NCBI RefSeq assembly: GCF_001540865.1
Contig: NW_017893374.1
Span: 28,071 to 92,070 of the forward strand
Length of the DNA: 64,000 nt
Direction: 5' to 3'
Source: Ananas comosus
Lineage: Eukaryota > Streptophyta > Magnoliopsida > Poales > Bromeliaceae
The notes beneath the pieces were generated by a model. The model ran no database searches. It had not been told where the DNA came from and saw nothing but the letters and a program-made list of their open reading frames with translations. This document shows positions 23,951 through 36,400 of this stretch, piece after piece; within the stretch, counting starts at the first letter, position 1, and each line of letters starts with the position of its first letter. The translations under genes and the position numbers were made by a program.

Positions 23951-25320
23951 TGTCACGCCCCAGAACCCAGCGGAAGCCTACCCGGCGCGTGCCCAGACCC
24001 GCCATATGTCTAAAATATATAAGGCGTCTACAATAAAACGATAAATAAGGCAATAATAGAAGAACAGCTAGAAGTATCAGAGCATAGTACAACTAGAATC
24101 TATAACAAGAAAATCGAATAAAAGATCCAACAACAACTAATAAAACCGTAAAGTAGTACAATAGATGTCCTAAAACAAGTGCCAAAGGAGTACATAGGTG
24201 GTCTCTATACATGGTACAAGATCTCTCTCTCTCTACTACAACAAAGAAAGAGTAAACCACCTAAGAGCAAAAGCGAGCTCTCCGCTAACTAGCTACGCGA
24301 CTCCCTTGCCGTGATCCCGTGCCTCCGCCGGTGCCGAAGGCTCTAAAATAAAACCATAAAACAGGGGGCGTGAGAACTATTAATTAATAGTTCCCAGTGG
24401 GCAATTACTGACTTCAGTGAAAAGCACCACTAGGCCCAAAAGAGCTAAAATAGGTAAGTAAACAAGTAAAAACGATATGAACGGCATGTAAATAAACATG
24501 TAAACTTGCTACCACATGATGTCTTTACTTAGCATGAATTTGCATAAGTAAGGGGGTTCAAGAACAATCCCAAAACAAAAGAATAAATAGTAGATATATA
24601 GTATATATAAAAATATATATATATTATAGTAGATATATAGTATAGCGTATAGATAGTTATTATATATAGAGCACATCCTTTCTCATAATTAAACTCACAA
24701 GTTCCTCTTCGAGTGTCTTCTTCTCTTAACTCACACCGAGATGATGAAGATAAGTGAACTGTTCTTTGTGTTATCATCGAATATTAAAGTGGCTTACACG
24801 GAGTCTAGAGAAGAAGAAGAGCGAAGCAGAAGCGAGCCGCCAAGTGGCAGGTTGCCGAAATATAAACCCTCTGTTCATCTCAGAGAGAGAGAGAGAGAAG
24901 AGGCGAGGAGAGAAGATAGAGAGAGAGAGTTAGACGAGAGAGAGAGAGAGAAGAGAGAGAGAGAGCAGAGAAGAGAGAGAGAGAGAGGTAGAGGAGTGGG
25001 GAGAGAGAGAGAGGGAGAAGGTCTATAATCTTTTGCAGCATCTTAGCAGAAAAACGGTCGGGAGTGCTCCAAACATGGAGATCCGAGGGAGGGGTGGGGG
25101 AGGAAGAGCATGCGGAGAGTTCAGATACATTTCTCAAGAAGAGTAGTGTGCGGCACAACACACTATTGCCCCACACCCCCCCCTCATCTCTCTCTCTCGT
25201 TCTCTCTCTCTCGTCCATCTCCTCTCTCCTCCTCTATGCGCCGTGAAACTTTGACTGCCTTAAACTTTTCAATAGTGCTCTACGGGACAGCAGAAGGTAC
25301 CCCAATCTAAGTGCCTGCGT
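23951..25320. mobile_element. Gypsy-type LTR sequence
   Basis: It begins TGTCACGCCCCAGAACCC, a start typical of plant gypsy LTRs. It continues gcggaagcctacccggcgcg, then gtgcccagacccgcc, gtctacaataaa and acagggggcgtgagaacta with ttcccagtgggcaatt. The diverged copy at 28320-29000 has the same words in the same order. The distal part is filled with a (GA)n-rich stretch (24885-25020). The exact right end was not found. Confidence 0.55.
24880..25022. repeat. (GA)n-rich imperfect microsatellite
   Basis: GA/AG dinucleotides interrupted by single bases extend for about 140 bp; the complementary CT-rich segment follows at 25185-25230. Long open frames of Arg/Glu or Leu/Ser across this region are by-products of the repeat. 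Confidence 0.85.
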
Positions 25321-27690
25321 AGTCTCTCCGCCCAACTAGCTCGTGTTTCGATCCAAAAATAATATCCTATTGTTCATTTATTTGATTTTTATAATAAAAT
25401 CCTAAAATATCTGTACAAATACGAAAATAACTAATTTTCAGACACACTTGAATTCAAACTTCTGTTCTATTATTATAGTAAAATCTAAAATTATTAAAAT
25501 ATAAAATAGGAGCGTGAGTTTTCGACTGAGAATCGTCAAATTCTGTCTATTAATCTCTTTAGTCTTTTGCGCTGGAATGAATGACGTGCACTCTATTTGT
25601 CGAAGTTAGAGCTTTATTGTTCTTTTTCGTAATCGAAGAGAAAAAGAGAGCTACCTACTCACTTCAATATTATAAAATATTAAACTTTAATTACCTACGC
25701 TTTATATAACACAGCACAACTGAGCCAGAGAGAGGAGAGAGAAAGAAAGAGAGAGAAAATAGGATTAAAAATAGGAGAGTAAGATTAGTAGTATCAAGAG
25801 TCCAGGGGCACAGGAGGAACAAGAAAGAATAATTGGAAGGGAAAAAAAGGTGCACAATTGAAATGCACGAGTGGTGGCAACGTAGCTACATGTATTCGGA
25901 TCCACAAATCGTGCAAAAAAGAGCGTCGAATGTCCGAAAGAGCTCGAGACGGTTTCGTCATTCCATAACTCGACATTGTTGTAGTGTAATTAATTGTGTT
26001 AATTGAATAGAAACTTCAGAAGCGTGATTTAGGGAATCTAAATGCAGTTTGCTTGTGTTATTGTTGTTCACAGTTATTCATATAATAACTTATTTCGGTA
26101 TAAAAATTTATAATGATTGATAAAAAAAGCTTTATTTTATGTTTGAAGATTTAATAATCTAATGATTTGATTATAGTATAACTCTCATACTATCGAATGA
26201 TTTACTTAATCAAACATAGTTTAGAATGTCGAATAAAACATCCTTTTCAATAAAATTTATCATACTTTCTTCTTATCTATACTAAATATACATAAATTTC
26301 AAATAAAGTCATAAAGAAATACCGAATAAAATAATCATACATAATTTGGTGCTGAAATATTTTGTTTTGCTCAGGTTCTTTTGGTCATGTTGATTGGTCT
26401 GCCGATACTCGCCAAATACATATGATGAAATTATATGTTTAACATGAGTGCTTCAGCTTTTGTGAACTCGCATACATTAATAATATGTTCTAAAATTCAA
26501 AACTTATCGATGCATTTTGCCTATTTTTAGCTTTTTGATTTCTGCTATATCGAAAAAGTAATAACGAAGTTTTAATACTAAAGAGTAAAGAGAATTATTA
26601 CAGAAAGACTTTTAATATAAGCATTTATCCAATAAGACACTTGATAAGACGGTAAGAAACGCATTGCGTTAGAATAGAATAAAATAAGAAAATTATGTAG
26701 TGACTTATTTAATATTTGTAAACACACAAAACTACATTCAGTTGCACCACTAGCTAGCTGCATGCAGTAAATTAAGGAGAAGCATCAATACATCAAGTCT
26801 GTCCCAACTATAGTTTTTTTTAATATCTAGAACCAATTATCTCTCAGAAATAATTCGGCAAAGACTGTCATGAGTAATTATGAAGCTGAATTTATGCTAT
26901 GCCTAGGGCGAGAACTCTAGGGTTGAAAAAATGGTCAGATTTCTAATAAAATCTATCGCATTCAATTCTTGGAACTGCCGAATTCAATCGAAAATATAAT
27001 TGAATGTTAAATTTCGTTACCATATCCGCTAGAAGCTATTTGTAATTTAGATATGAATCGGGCAAAGGACATAGCCCTTGAGGTTTCACAAGTAACGCAT
27101 GATCTCCCCTCAACTTTTAGCAATTACATATAAATTTTTTATAGATAAAATAAAATATTAAATATTTAGTTTTTATACCGAGGAGGGGGAAAATACTCTT
27201 TTTTGAAAAAAATTTCAAATTTTTTTGAAGCCTCTTGGTTCTTTTTTCTCTTAGTTCTCTAATTTTTTCTTCCCTCCTTCAGCATATTGTCACTACTGAT
27301 TACTAAACAAATGATACCAACGAATCGCGACAAACTCTTCTTTCTTACTAATTCAAGTGATTTTTTACTACGCAATTAAATCTGGCCTCGACCCAGATCT
27401 GTAATTGTCTGCATTCGTTCTTTGGATTAGATTGTATTCAGAATATACATATTACTAAAGATACATATATGAGATTATAATATAAATAAATATTCGATAA
27501 GACACAATTCAATTAATAGTTCATAACTCCCGTTTTCAACAATTTTATGTATCTATATCTTAGACATAGAATTTAATATTAATAAATTAAATATAATTTA
27601 TGTGAAAATTTATAGTAAATACAAACACAAAAAATAGAAATCCATATATATAAATATATAATATATATAATAATATATAATATATTAATA

Positions 27691-27722
<32 letters not shown>

Positions 27723-27755
27723 TATAATCTCTCTTAATTGTTTAGGGCAAAACAA
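25321..27755. other. Intergenic DNA with a small TIR element, otherwise unassigned
   Basis: Positions about 26063-26345 carry TTATTTCGGTATAAA and its inverse (ataccgaataaaataat), a short relative of the TIR element at 1180-1728. Positions 25800-25980 are moderately GC-rich and may be LTR remnants. Positions 27645-27722 are low-complexity TA before the sequence gap. No coding evidence was seen. Confidence 0.45.
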
Positions 27756-27780
27756 NNNNNNNNNNNNNNNNNNNNNNNNN
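27756..27780. other. Assembly gap of 25 Ns
   Basis: Exactly 25 consecutive N characters, directly after a TA-rich low-complexity run. Fixed-length Ns mean the real distance is unknown. Single ambiguous bases also occur at 45625 and 57369. Confidence 0.99.
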
Positions 27781-27894
27781 CTTAAAGCTACTGTAACATG
27801 TAAAGTGATCTGAGGTAACTAAACATAAGGTTCAAAGCTGAATATACAATGTCATTGTTTACTAATCTAATTAAGTGTACCACATGCATGTTAA

Positions 27895-29940
27895 CTACTT
27901 AAAGTTTAAAATTTCTAAGAACCCGCTCTCAAAGGCCTGTATGGCCTGAAACCGCACTCTGTAGGCTGTCTGGCCGGTGCCGTGCCTAATGGCGCCGGTG
28001 GTAAGTCCAACATCCCACTCTAAGGGAAATGAGCCTTGCCCACGGGCAGAATCCATAGCGCCCACTCCGCGCGCAAACAGCACGAGTATGTATGCGCGAT
28101 GGTCTATCTCCGGAAGTGCCGGCTTTGAGCGACCCACACAAAAGCATGTGCGAATAAGCACAAAGGCGCAATCAAGCTATAAGTCTGTCGATCGAGAGTC
28201 TCGAAAGTCATTCATGTTTAAAACATGAAAATAAGACATAGTGTCTCAATGCCCTAGTCAAACTAAATATTCATTCATGTTTAAAAAACATGGAGAATGA
28301 TAGTAGATGCAAATGGCGCTATCACTAGTCTACCGCCCTCGGAAGATCCGGCGAAGGCCCAGACCGGTAGCGGTGCCCAGACCCCCAATATTGTCTACAC
28401 ATAATAAGGACGTCTACAGAAAAAGCGGAAGTAAAAGCAAGGGATGGAAACAAAATAAAAGAAGTGAATAACAACAACTAAATGACATAGTCAGAGCGAT
28501 GTATAAGTGTAACATTATACTAATAGGTAATAGAACATAACTAATACATAAAGTAAAAGACATAAATGTTATACATGTATTCAAGCCTCTAATTTACAAA
28601 AATGGGTGTCTCTAGTAACTGGTAAAAACTCTCACCTCTCCAATAAAGTAACAACGAAGTACGCATACGCCTAGCAAGCCTCGTCCTCGGCAAGGAAGCT
28701 AGCTCGAAGCAACATCCCTTCCCGTAATGTGGCGGGTCACCTGCCCAACGCCTGAGTGGAAGCTCTGAAAAACATGCGAAAAAAAGGGCGTGCAGAACTT
28801 TTAATTTGTAAGTTCCCAGTGCGGCTAATATACTCGGAACGTGTGGATGCATCGAAGCTCCTGCTCTCAGCTAGGCCCGAAAAACAATGGTAATAACGCT
28901 AATAGCAAATAAGAATGAAGAAAGGAGCATTAAATAAGCTGGGCTGAAAGATAGAGCAATAAGTAAAATGCATACTAGCTATCTCCACATAAGCAAGATG
29001 TCAAAGTGTAGTACATCTACTCTATCAATAAGGAAAAGTGACCAATGGCAATAGTTTATGTTTCAAACGCTTTATTCTACCTGATGTATAAGCTCTATAT
29101 GGCACCTAAAGTATAACTGTGATGAAATAGGTAATGTCAAAGTATACACGTTCAACGCCTAGCTATACGCATGTAAATGTATATCCAACTACTAAACCTG
29201 TCTTAGTAAGTGATTTTCATTCTCAAACCGTGCTCGATTTTCTAATTTCCAAAATTAGGAACACCAAGGTAGTCCAGCTTGTGCAAATCGCCTAAAGTGC
29301 CTGGGTAGCACAAAATCCGCTACCTTGGAATGTGTCTGGTCCCACTCGATCCTTCGTAGGTTTATCAATACCGCACGAGCGAAGACAGTAAGTTCGGCGT
29401 GGGCTAATTCCGGATGTCCGGGCTTGTAGGTGAGGCGACCCCTCACAAGTATGTGCGAATGACACAATGGCAGCAATTATCAGTCCAAGTCTCAAGTATT
29501 CGCAATCCCTGCATGTCTTCTACGGTATAGTCACTAGCATCCCGAAGAATCTAGTGTTAAGTCAGCAATGGAAAGTTCAACATGTGCTACCCTAGTGCCC
29601 CTTGATGGACACTGAATTTGATGTTCAACATATTTTCCAAAAACCTCATGGCCAGCTATCCACTAGGTCACACAATCCCGAGCTCAATTGTCCATGCTTG
29701 AACGACATTAGTCTCACTAGTTCACAATACCTCTTAAATGGCAATTTTCAATCTTCATGTTACAAGCTAACTTAAGTTCTAAAATCAATGAACACAACTC
29801 ATTACACTATAGAAGTATGGAACCAAGTCTCATAAAGGAAATCTAAATGCAACCTATCTCCCAAAGCAACTCTCCTATTACATAGAGGCACCAGAATTTC
29901 CATCATATGACTATCTTTAACATTCTAAAATTAATAAAAA
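27895..29940. mobile_element. LTR-retrotransposon-derived block (gypsy LTR family)
   Basis: Positions 28320-28870 repeat, with divergence, the LTR words seen at 23951: cggaag...ggcccagaccgg, tgcccagacccccaa, gtctacacataa, and gggcgtgcagaacttttaa with ttcccagtgcgg. Positions 27900-28180 and 29260-29490 are themselves similar (ccggaagtgccgg / ccggatgtccggg, then catgtgcgaat / tatgtgcgaat), giving a repeated module on both sides. Short open frames here do not resemble a protein. Flanking duplications were not identified. Confidence 0.55.
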
Positions 29941-30138
29941 TACAATTAGGATGAATATGCAATGCGTTTTTTGAAAACTGTAAGATTTTCTAGAAACCAT
30001 GTTCGCTTTTTTTTTTTCATGCAAATTTAGATAAGAATATGTGTATTTGCATCCTATCAAATCCGATTGGAATTTATCCTAACCACTTTCACCCTAAGTG
30101 AGCTAGAATAATTTTAGAAGCAGTTACTTATATTTTTT

Positions 30139-30520
30139 AGGAAAAACTTCAAAAACCCTCCCGAGGTTTCACTTTTTTTCAGTTTAGTATCCTGTGGTTT
30201 AAAGTGTATCATATTAGTACTCTGCGGTTTTTCACTTTATCACTTTAGTATCTTTTGGTTTAAAGTGTATCAAGTTAGTACCATATGATTTCACACTTTA
30301 TCACTTTAGTATCCTGTGGTTTCGCACTTTATCACTTTAGTACCCTGTGGACTTGATACAAAAATAAAATCACAGGGTACTAACTTGATACAGTTTAGAC
30401 CACTTAGTACTAAAGTGATAAAGTGAGAAACCACATGGTACTAACTTGATAAATTTTAAATCACAGAATACTAAAATAAAAAAGTACGAAACTACATGGG
30501 GTTTTTTTTAAAGTCTTCCC
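30139..30520. mobile_element. Palindromic MITE of 382 bp
   Basis: The element folds on itself. The left arm has aaaaaccctcccgaggtttc and repeated tttagtatcctgtggttt; the right arm has the inverse with cacagggtactaactt. The ends AGGAAAAACTTC and AAGTCTTCCC are imperfect inverted repeats. The flanks share TATTTTTT (30131-30138 and 30521-30528), a likely 8-9-bp target duplication, pointing to hAT or Mutator. Confidence 0.65.
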
Positions 30521-31495
30521 TATTTTTTGGGTTCTTGTGTCTATACTATCCAATCATCCAATAGTCAGACATCAAAGGGCCTAGAAAGTAAAAGTAATAT
30601 ACTTCTAGATTATGTGTAGATATATAGATATAAATGAAATTATTTGGCTGGAATATTATTAATAGTATTTAGACTATTTTGCTATTGAGTTTTTACTTAC
30701 GAAAAATTATAGAGTTAGCATGATAGTGGTTCTCTAAGATTTAATGACGATCCCTCTAAAGTTGAGTGGGCAGTTGGTTAAATACTATGATCTAAATGGC
30801 AAAATTAATTAAAATATAAATCTAACGACTAAAAAATTAATAGTAAAAAAATTTAAATACTATTAATAGTATTTCAGCTCATCTCTATATAAATACGTAC
30901 TTTAAAATTTAATCAACATAGACGGAATCCACAAAGGGGATCATGAAATATTCTCTTTCCGACGGTCCACCGTGGTCCACACCCCTACCCCTTCATAATA
31001 TATACTACACCCGGTGTACGATTTTTAATGGAAAATAAATTTGCAACTCCCTCAAATCTCCCTCCCACCAATTCATATCCAAAAAAAAAAAGGAAGAGAA
31101 GCTGATTTTAAAAATAATGCAGTCCTAGAATTATTTTATCCCAAAAGATTCAACCATATTGTTTGTACAAAGCGAATTTCTAAATTGAAATAACAAATAT
31201 ATAGGATGAATTTATCTTTTTTCAAAAAATTCAATACGCTCGATAAAATAATTGTAACATGCATCGCACATGCACTGTATAACTATTTATTAAGATGCTT
31301 TGAGAATAATCAATGTGTTGGTACTGTAGTTCATTGGCCATTGGATCGACTCTAGAGTTTCTTAAATCACGCACAATGGTGGGTATCACAAGCGACCGCT
31401 ATTAGTGATTTTTGATCTAATAATGAAAATGATAGATTCAAGGCTAAAAAATTATAAACATCAAGAGTTTGATACTTCTAGAAGCATAACTCAAT

Positions 31496-31496
<1 letters not shown>

Positions 31497-31554
<58 letters not shown>

Positions 31555-31760
31555 ATGGTATCCAGCTGTATACTATCCAGTTTTTAACCCTTGCATGAAA
31601 AAATTATAGGATTGGTCTAATGGTGGTCCCCTAAAGTTTAGTTGTAATCCTTCTAGGATTTAGTAGGTGATGGAATTGATCGAGTGGTAGATGTGACGGT
31701 GATGGATAGCATTAAGTGTTTAAAACTATTAATAGGATCCGAGAAAGACTATATATATAT
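31497..31760. mobile_element. Microsatellite plus degenerate MITE family A copy
   Basis: (TA)n then (GA)n from 31497 to 31550 precedes a degenerate MITE containing tactatccagtttttaac, ggtggtcccctaaag and tgatggatagcattaag. A similar, even more eroded copy lies at about 30715-30895. Confidence 0.45.
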
Positions 31761-31763
31761 ATA

Positions 31764-32204
31764 GAGTTGAGCTAGAATACTATCGATAGCAAACGGGCTT
31801 TGTTGCCACCTATTTGTTTTCGATGATGGAGCCTCCAAATCGACGATCGGCACCGTTGAATATGATCTATACCGTTGAATCGACGATAGGAGTCTTGTAA
31901 TCAAGATCAAGAGTATAGATCTCATTTTAAGTAGTTTAAAGAATTTTCTAATAAAAATTCAATTGATTTGGATATCTTTACGCTATTAAACGAGTAAACG
32001 TCTCATATCAACCGTTAAAATTACAAATTTTGAAACCCTTTGATCATTAGGCAAATGATATTGAAAAGATTTAAAATTTGATTTCTAAACACTTCAAGTG
32101 GTATAGATCATGTTTAACGGTCCCAATCGTCGATTTAGAGGCTTTATCATTGAAAACAAATGGGTGGCAACGGAGCCCGTTTGCTATTGATAATATTCTA
32201 GCTC

Positions 32205-32207
<3 letters not shown>
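31764..32207. mobile_element. MITE family B, intact copy
   Basis: The left end GTTGAGCTAGAATACTATCG, followed by atagcaaacgggctttgt, is mirrored at the right by caacggagcccgtttgctat and tattctagctcaac. The TIRs are long (at least 60 bp), extending through the aaatcgacgatcgg motif. The length is about 444 bp and there is no coding capacity. It lies between (TA)n on the left and (TC)n(TA)n on the right. Confidence 0.75.

Positions 32208-32280
<73 letters not shown>
32208..32280. repeat. Compound (TC)n(TA)n microsatellite
   Basis: A (CT)n block of about 45 bp runs directly into (TA)n, exactly at the right end of the family-B MITE and the left end of the next family-A MITE. Confidence 0.85.
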
Positions 32281-32284
<4 letters not shown>

Positions 32285-32504
32285 CGGCTACTATACTATC
32301 GATAATACCAAGCTTTTGATACTATTGAGTTTTCTACCGTTAGATCTACCCTTTGATCATTTCCACCCGTTAGATTATACTATTAAACCAACCACCCACT
32401 CAACCCTAGGGGACTACTATCATCCTAACCGCACATCTTTTCATCCAACGACCGAAAACTCAATAGTACTAAGGGCTTGGTACTATTGATAGTATAGTAG
32501 CATA

Positions 32505-32507
<3 letters not shown>
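32281..32507. mobile_element. MITE family A copy
   Basis: Starts AGTCCGGCTACTATACTATC and ends in the inverse gatagtatagtagcat. The interior has cccgttagattatactatt, ccacccactcaaccctag and the ctaaccgcacatc motif. TA-rich flanks. Confidence 0.75.
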
Positions 32508-32536
<29 letters not shown>

Positions 32537-32539
<3 letters not shown>

Positions 32540-32757
32540 TCCGGCTGGGATACTATCGATAGCACCAAGGGCTTAGTGCTATCGAGTTTTCCACCGTTAG
32601 ATTTATTCCTTTGATTATTTTATCCATTAAATTATACTATTCAATCAACCACCCACTAAACCCTAGGGGTTTCACATCATCCTAACCGCATATTTTTCAA
32701 TCCAATGGCTAAAAAACTAATAGCACCAATAGCTTGATGCTATTGATAGTATTCCAG

Positions 32758-32760
<3 letters not shown>
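32537..32760. mobile_element. MITE family A copy
   Basis: Starts GAGTCCGGCTGGGATACTAT and ends tattgatagtattccagcc. It has the same interior as its neighbours and sits between two (TA)n tracts. Confidence 0.75.
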
Positions 32761-32788
<28 letters not shown>

Positions 32789-32793
<5 letters not shown>

Positions 32794-33033
32794 TACTATT
32801 ATACTATCAATAGTACCAAGCCCTTGGTACTATTGAGTTTTCGGTCGTTGGATGAAAAGATGTGCGGTTAGGATGATAGTGGTCCCGGGTTAAATTGATA
32901 GTGGTCTCCTAGGGTTGAGTGGGTGGTTGGTTTAATAGTATAATCTAACGGGTGGAAATGATCAAAGGGTAGATCTAACTGTAGGAAACTCAATAGTACC
33001 AAGGGCTTGGTACTATCGATAGTATAGTAGCCG

Positions 33034-33038
<5 letters not shown>
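32789..33038. mobile_element. MITE family A copy, inverted orientation
   Basis: Same family as the two preceding copies but reversed: it contains gatgtgcggttaggatgata and gggttgagtgggtggttgg. It ends gatagtatagtagccggactc directly at a (TC)n tract (33036-33085). Confidence 0.75.

Positions 33039-33112
<74 letters not shown>
33036..33112. repeat. Compound (TC)n(TA)n microsatellite
   Basis: About 50 bp of TC followed by about 25 bp of TA, bridging two MITEs exactly as at 32208-32280. Confidence 0.85.
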
Positions 33113-33113
33113 G

Positions 33114-34678
33114 TGTTGAGCTAGAATACTATCGGTAGCGAACGGTTTTTATTACCACCCATTTATTTTCAATGATTGAACCTTCAAATCGACGATCGGC
33201 ACCGTTGAATATGATCTATACCGCTCGAAGTATCTAGAAATCAAATTTCATGCTTTTCCAATATTATTCTCTTGTCCATCAAGTAGACACAAAAATAAAC
33301 AGTTGAAAATAAAATATCCTTTAAAAAGTGATAATAGGGGTTTTGTAATCAAGATCAAGAGTATAGATCTTATTTTAAAAAGGTTAAAAAATTTTCGGGT
33401 AAATTACATTGTTACCCCCTGAACTTTTGGCGAAGTTTCACTTTACCCCTCGAACTCGTAAAATAGACATCTAACTCCCTAAACTCTAATATTTCGTTCA
33501 TGTTACCCCTTCCGTCAGTTTTCCGTCAAGCTCCGTTAACCGGAAACTGACGGAAGGGGTAAAACAAATGAAAAATTAAAGTTTAGGGTGTTAGATGTCT
33601 ATTTTAGGAGTTTGGGGGTTTAAGTGAAACTCGCCAAAAGTTCAGGAAGTAGTAATGTAATTTACTCCGTAAGGGACTCTTGACTATAAATTATTTTATT
33701 ATAATATGTTTTTTATGGATTGACTACTAATTCTCAAGTTAGTGATCATGCTTGATTTTGAATTTATATATATTTTTTATCCTAAAATAAATCATACCAT
33801 AATTTATTCTACATTTTATTGTAATAAAATAAAAGTGAAAGAAATGAATTAGAGTGGCTTAAAGATAAAAAAAGAGTGATACTAACTACCTACGATATTC
33901 AAACACTCTACTATCCCAACGTACTCGCTAATATGGTTGATTTACAATAGGTGTCCTCACTCGGATATAGAAATTTTAATTCTCAGTTAATTTTCTGTAG
34001 TACTCATTTGTCCCTTTTATCTTTAGAAATATTGTTCTATAAAATACACTTAAATAAAATTTTTGTACTTCATTTCAGCCAATTAGAAATTTTTAATATA
34101 AAAATATAAAAATAATTTATAGTAAAAATTTGGATAAATTGTATTGTTACCCCCTGAATTTTTGGCGAGTTTCACTTAACCCCCCAGACTCCTAAAATAG
34201 ACATCTAGCACCCTAAACTCTAATATTTCATTCGTTTTACCCCTTCCGTCAGTTTCCGGTTAACGGAGCTTGACGGAAAACTGACGAAAGGGGTAATATG
34301 AACGAAATATTATAATTTAGGAGGTTAGAAGTCCATTTTAGAAATTCGAGGGGTAAAGTGAAACTTCACCAAAAGTTAAGGGGGTAACAATGCAATTTAT
34401 CCAAAAATTTTCTAACCAAAATTTTGCTGATTTGAATATTTTTATGTCGTTAAACGAAAAACATCTCATATTGACTGTTTAAATTCAAATTGTTTGAAAT
34501 CCTTTAATAATTAGGTCAATGATGTCGAAAAGATTCGAAATTTGGTTTCTAGATACTTTAAGTGGTATGGATCATGTTCAACGGTACTGATCGTCAATTT
34601 ACAGACTGGATCATCAAAAATAAATAGGCGGCAACAGAATTCGTTAGCTATCGATGGCATTTCCGCTCAACTCCATGT
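33114..34678. mobile_element. MITE family B copy split by a 1-kb insertion
   Basis: The left half runs 33114-33396 (gttgagctagaatactatcg, aaatcgacgatcggcacc). The right half runs 34403-34678 (tctaaccaaaattttgctg, then gatggcatttccgctcaac). Compared with the intact copy at 31764, the break falls within ttaaaaaattttctaa. The 10-mer aaaaattttc is repeated on both sides (33387-33396 and 34403-34412), the expected target duplication of the insertion. Confidence 0.7.
33397..34402. mobile_element. Composite insertion: two related palindromic MITEs flanking 460 bp of unrelated DNA
   Basis: Left unit 33397-33670 and right unit 34131-34402 are copies of one palindromic MITE: taaattacattgttaccccc, acttttggcgaagtttcac and cttccgtcagtttccggtt are present in both. 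The middle (33671-34130) is AT-rich and unrelated. The whole 1,006 bp lies between copies of aaaaattttc that belong to the disrupted host MITE. This favours insertion of the block as a unit, although two separate events cannot be excluded. Confidence 0.6.
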
Positions 34679-36222
34679 TATTTACATACATTTCTTGGTA
34701 CATTCAAAAAATAAGCGTAGCATTAGTACACAGTATTCAATGCCTTTGGATAGGGTGGGGTTGAATGATGAACAGCAGGAGGTTAGTGGAGGGGCAGGTC
34801 CCATGAGGGAGAGTACAGCAGGAGCTCACTGTAGCAGATCTACTGTAGCAGTAACAGTTAGAGAGACCCTCAGTTTTGGGCTTTCCTGGGAATCACTTCA
34901 CTGAAAATTTAAAGAGCCACCTCAGATCTGCTTCTTGTGTGGTGGTGGTGGTGGTGGTGGTGGTGGTGGGGCTGGTCAAAGAAACCTCCACTTTGGCTTC
35001 TGGAAACACTCCTGCTGAATCACCAGTAGCTTTCCCGAAATGCTCGCCCTCAAAATATTCTGGCATTTACGCAGCTAGCTAGCTGTGTTTAATTTATCCC
35101 TCTGAATAAGTAAGATATATATATACATATATAAAGAATTAAATTACAGCAATTTTAAGGCCTAGCTCCTTTGATATTGTTTTTTTTTTTTTGTTTTTAT
35201 AAATAAAAAATTTATATATATCATGTCAGCTTCTACACTAATTTGTGAAAAATTTATTTTAAAAACATGACTATAATTTACTAATTGTATCTAATACAAT
35301 TAGTTAAAAATTTAACGATTGATGTTTGAGATTTTAAAATTCGAAATTTTGAAAAGAGCATTGAAGAAATTAAACCTGGTCAGTGCTGCGAAGTTAGTAA
35401 ACTCAGGTATTAGTTGTACGTTCAATGTCATGTGCACCTGAAATAAGCTTTACTGCAAAGACACGGCCCTTGTCGGCCATTTATTAGTTGATTTTTTTTA
35501 AAAAGAAATAAATTTAACTGAAAATATAATATGAATCAATTAGAATTCGAACATGGGACTCGAATACCTATCATGTACCAAGTTTTTTGCCACTCGCACT
35601 TGCACTTATTAGTTAAATCTTACGCTACAACTTTTATCTGATGTAGTCAAATATTCAAGTAAAATCAACCCTTTTAGATTTTGCCAACCGAATTGACTTA
35701 AAACTCGCTTTGATCCATTCTGATCAGTGAATTGACCCAATTTGTCAGGAATGGGCGGCTGAGTTTCTCTTTATTTTAAATTACAATAATTAATTAGAAA
35801 TATACATTTAATTCGCTAAAAATTTGTATTTTGGATATATTTTTAATTACATATAATATAATAATATTTAAAAATATTGTCAATTAATACTTTACGTCAG
35901 CACGTAATGTATAATTTTATTTACTTAAAATTTAAAAATTATATCACTAATTGAATTACTGTTAGATTTAGCAAAATTAGGAAAGTCATTTCACTTATCT
36001 GAATGGACTAATACCAATAAAATCATTCTCAGTTAAAGTGAATATAAATCAAAAAATAAAGATACTATATTTTATATTGACTATTTAATCAATAATTTTT
36101 TTATTAAAATTTTAATTAGGTAAAATTTTATTCATCAGCTAAATTTCTATTTGTATATATTTTCACCCACTCTCGTGATTGAATCCTAATTTTGTTCATA
36201 CCCATCTCCCTCTCCAACACAG
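34679..36222. other. Intergenic DNA with a (GGT)n run
   Basis: Positions 34941-34970 are a (GGT)n trinucleotide run. The GC-richer part 34740-35080 is open for short frames on the plus strand, but nothing is recognisable. The rest is AT-rich. Confidence 0.4.
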
Positions 36223-36400
36223 ATTGTTTCATAATATTTTACATCGTATCAGAGCACAGGTGATACCAATCATGAGTTTAAATCCCCTACCAAACCTATC
36301 GTCTCATTTAATTTCCTCCTATTAAATTAAATCCACGTCTTTAGTCCATTAAAATGACTCGAGTCTAGACACGAGCGAGAGTTTTATTTTACGTTCTTTT
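36223..36400 (+). mobile_element. TRIM-like retroelement fragment with tRNA-Met primer site
   Basis: An LTR-end-like segment (ttcataatattttaca) is followed at about 36246 by cgtatcagagcac, one base off the tggtatcagagc primer-binding site complementary to initiator tRNA-Met. The next bases, aatttcctcctattaaatt and aaatccacgtc, match the internal region of the element at 61240-61502. No coding capacity. The downstream LTR is missing or unrecognisable. Confidence 0.5.

Noticed and set aside
24741..25218. Arg/Glu-rich and Leu/Ser-rich frames
   Set aside because: Pure translations of the (GA)n/(CT)n microsatellite.
31497..34970. Possible CRISPR-like repeat array in the MITE cluster
   Set aside because: The repeats are long inverted-repeat transposons of unequal spacing in a plant genome, not short direct repeats with spacers.
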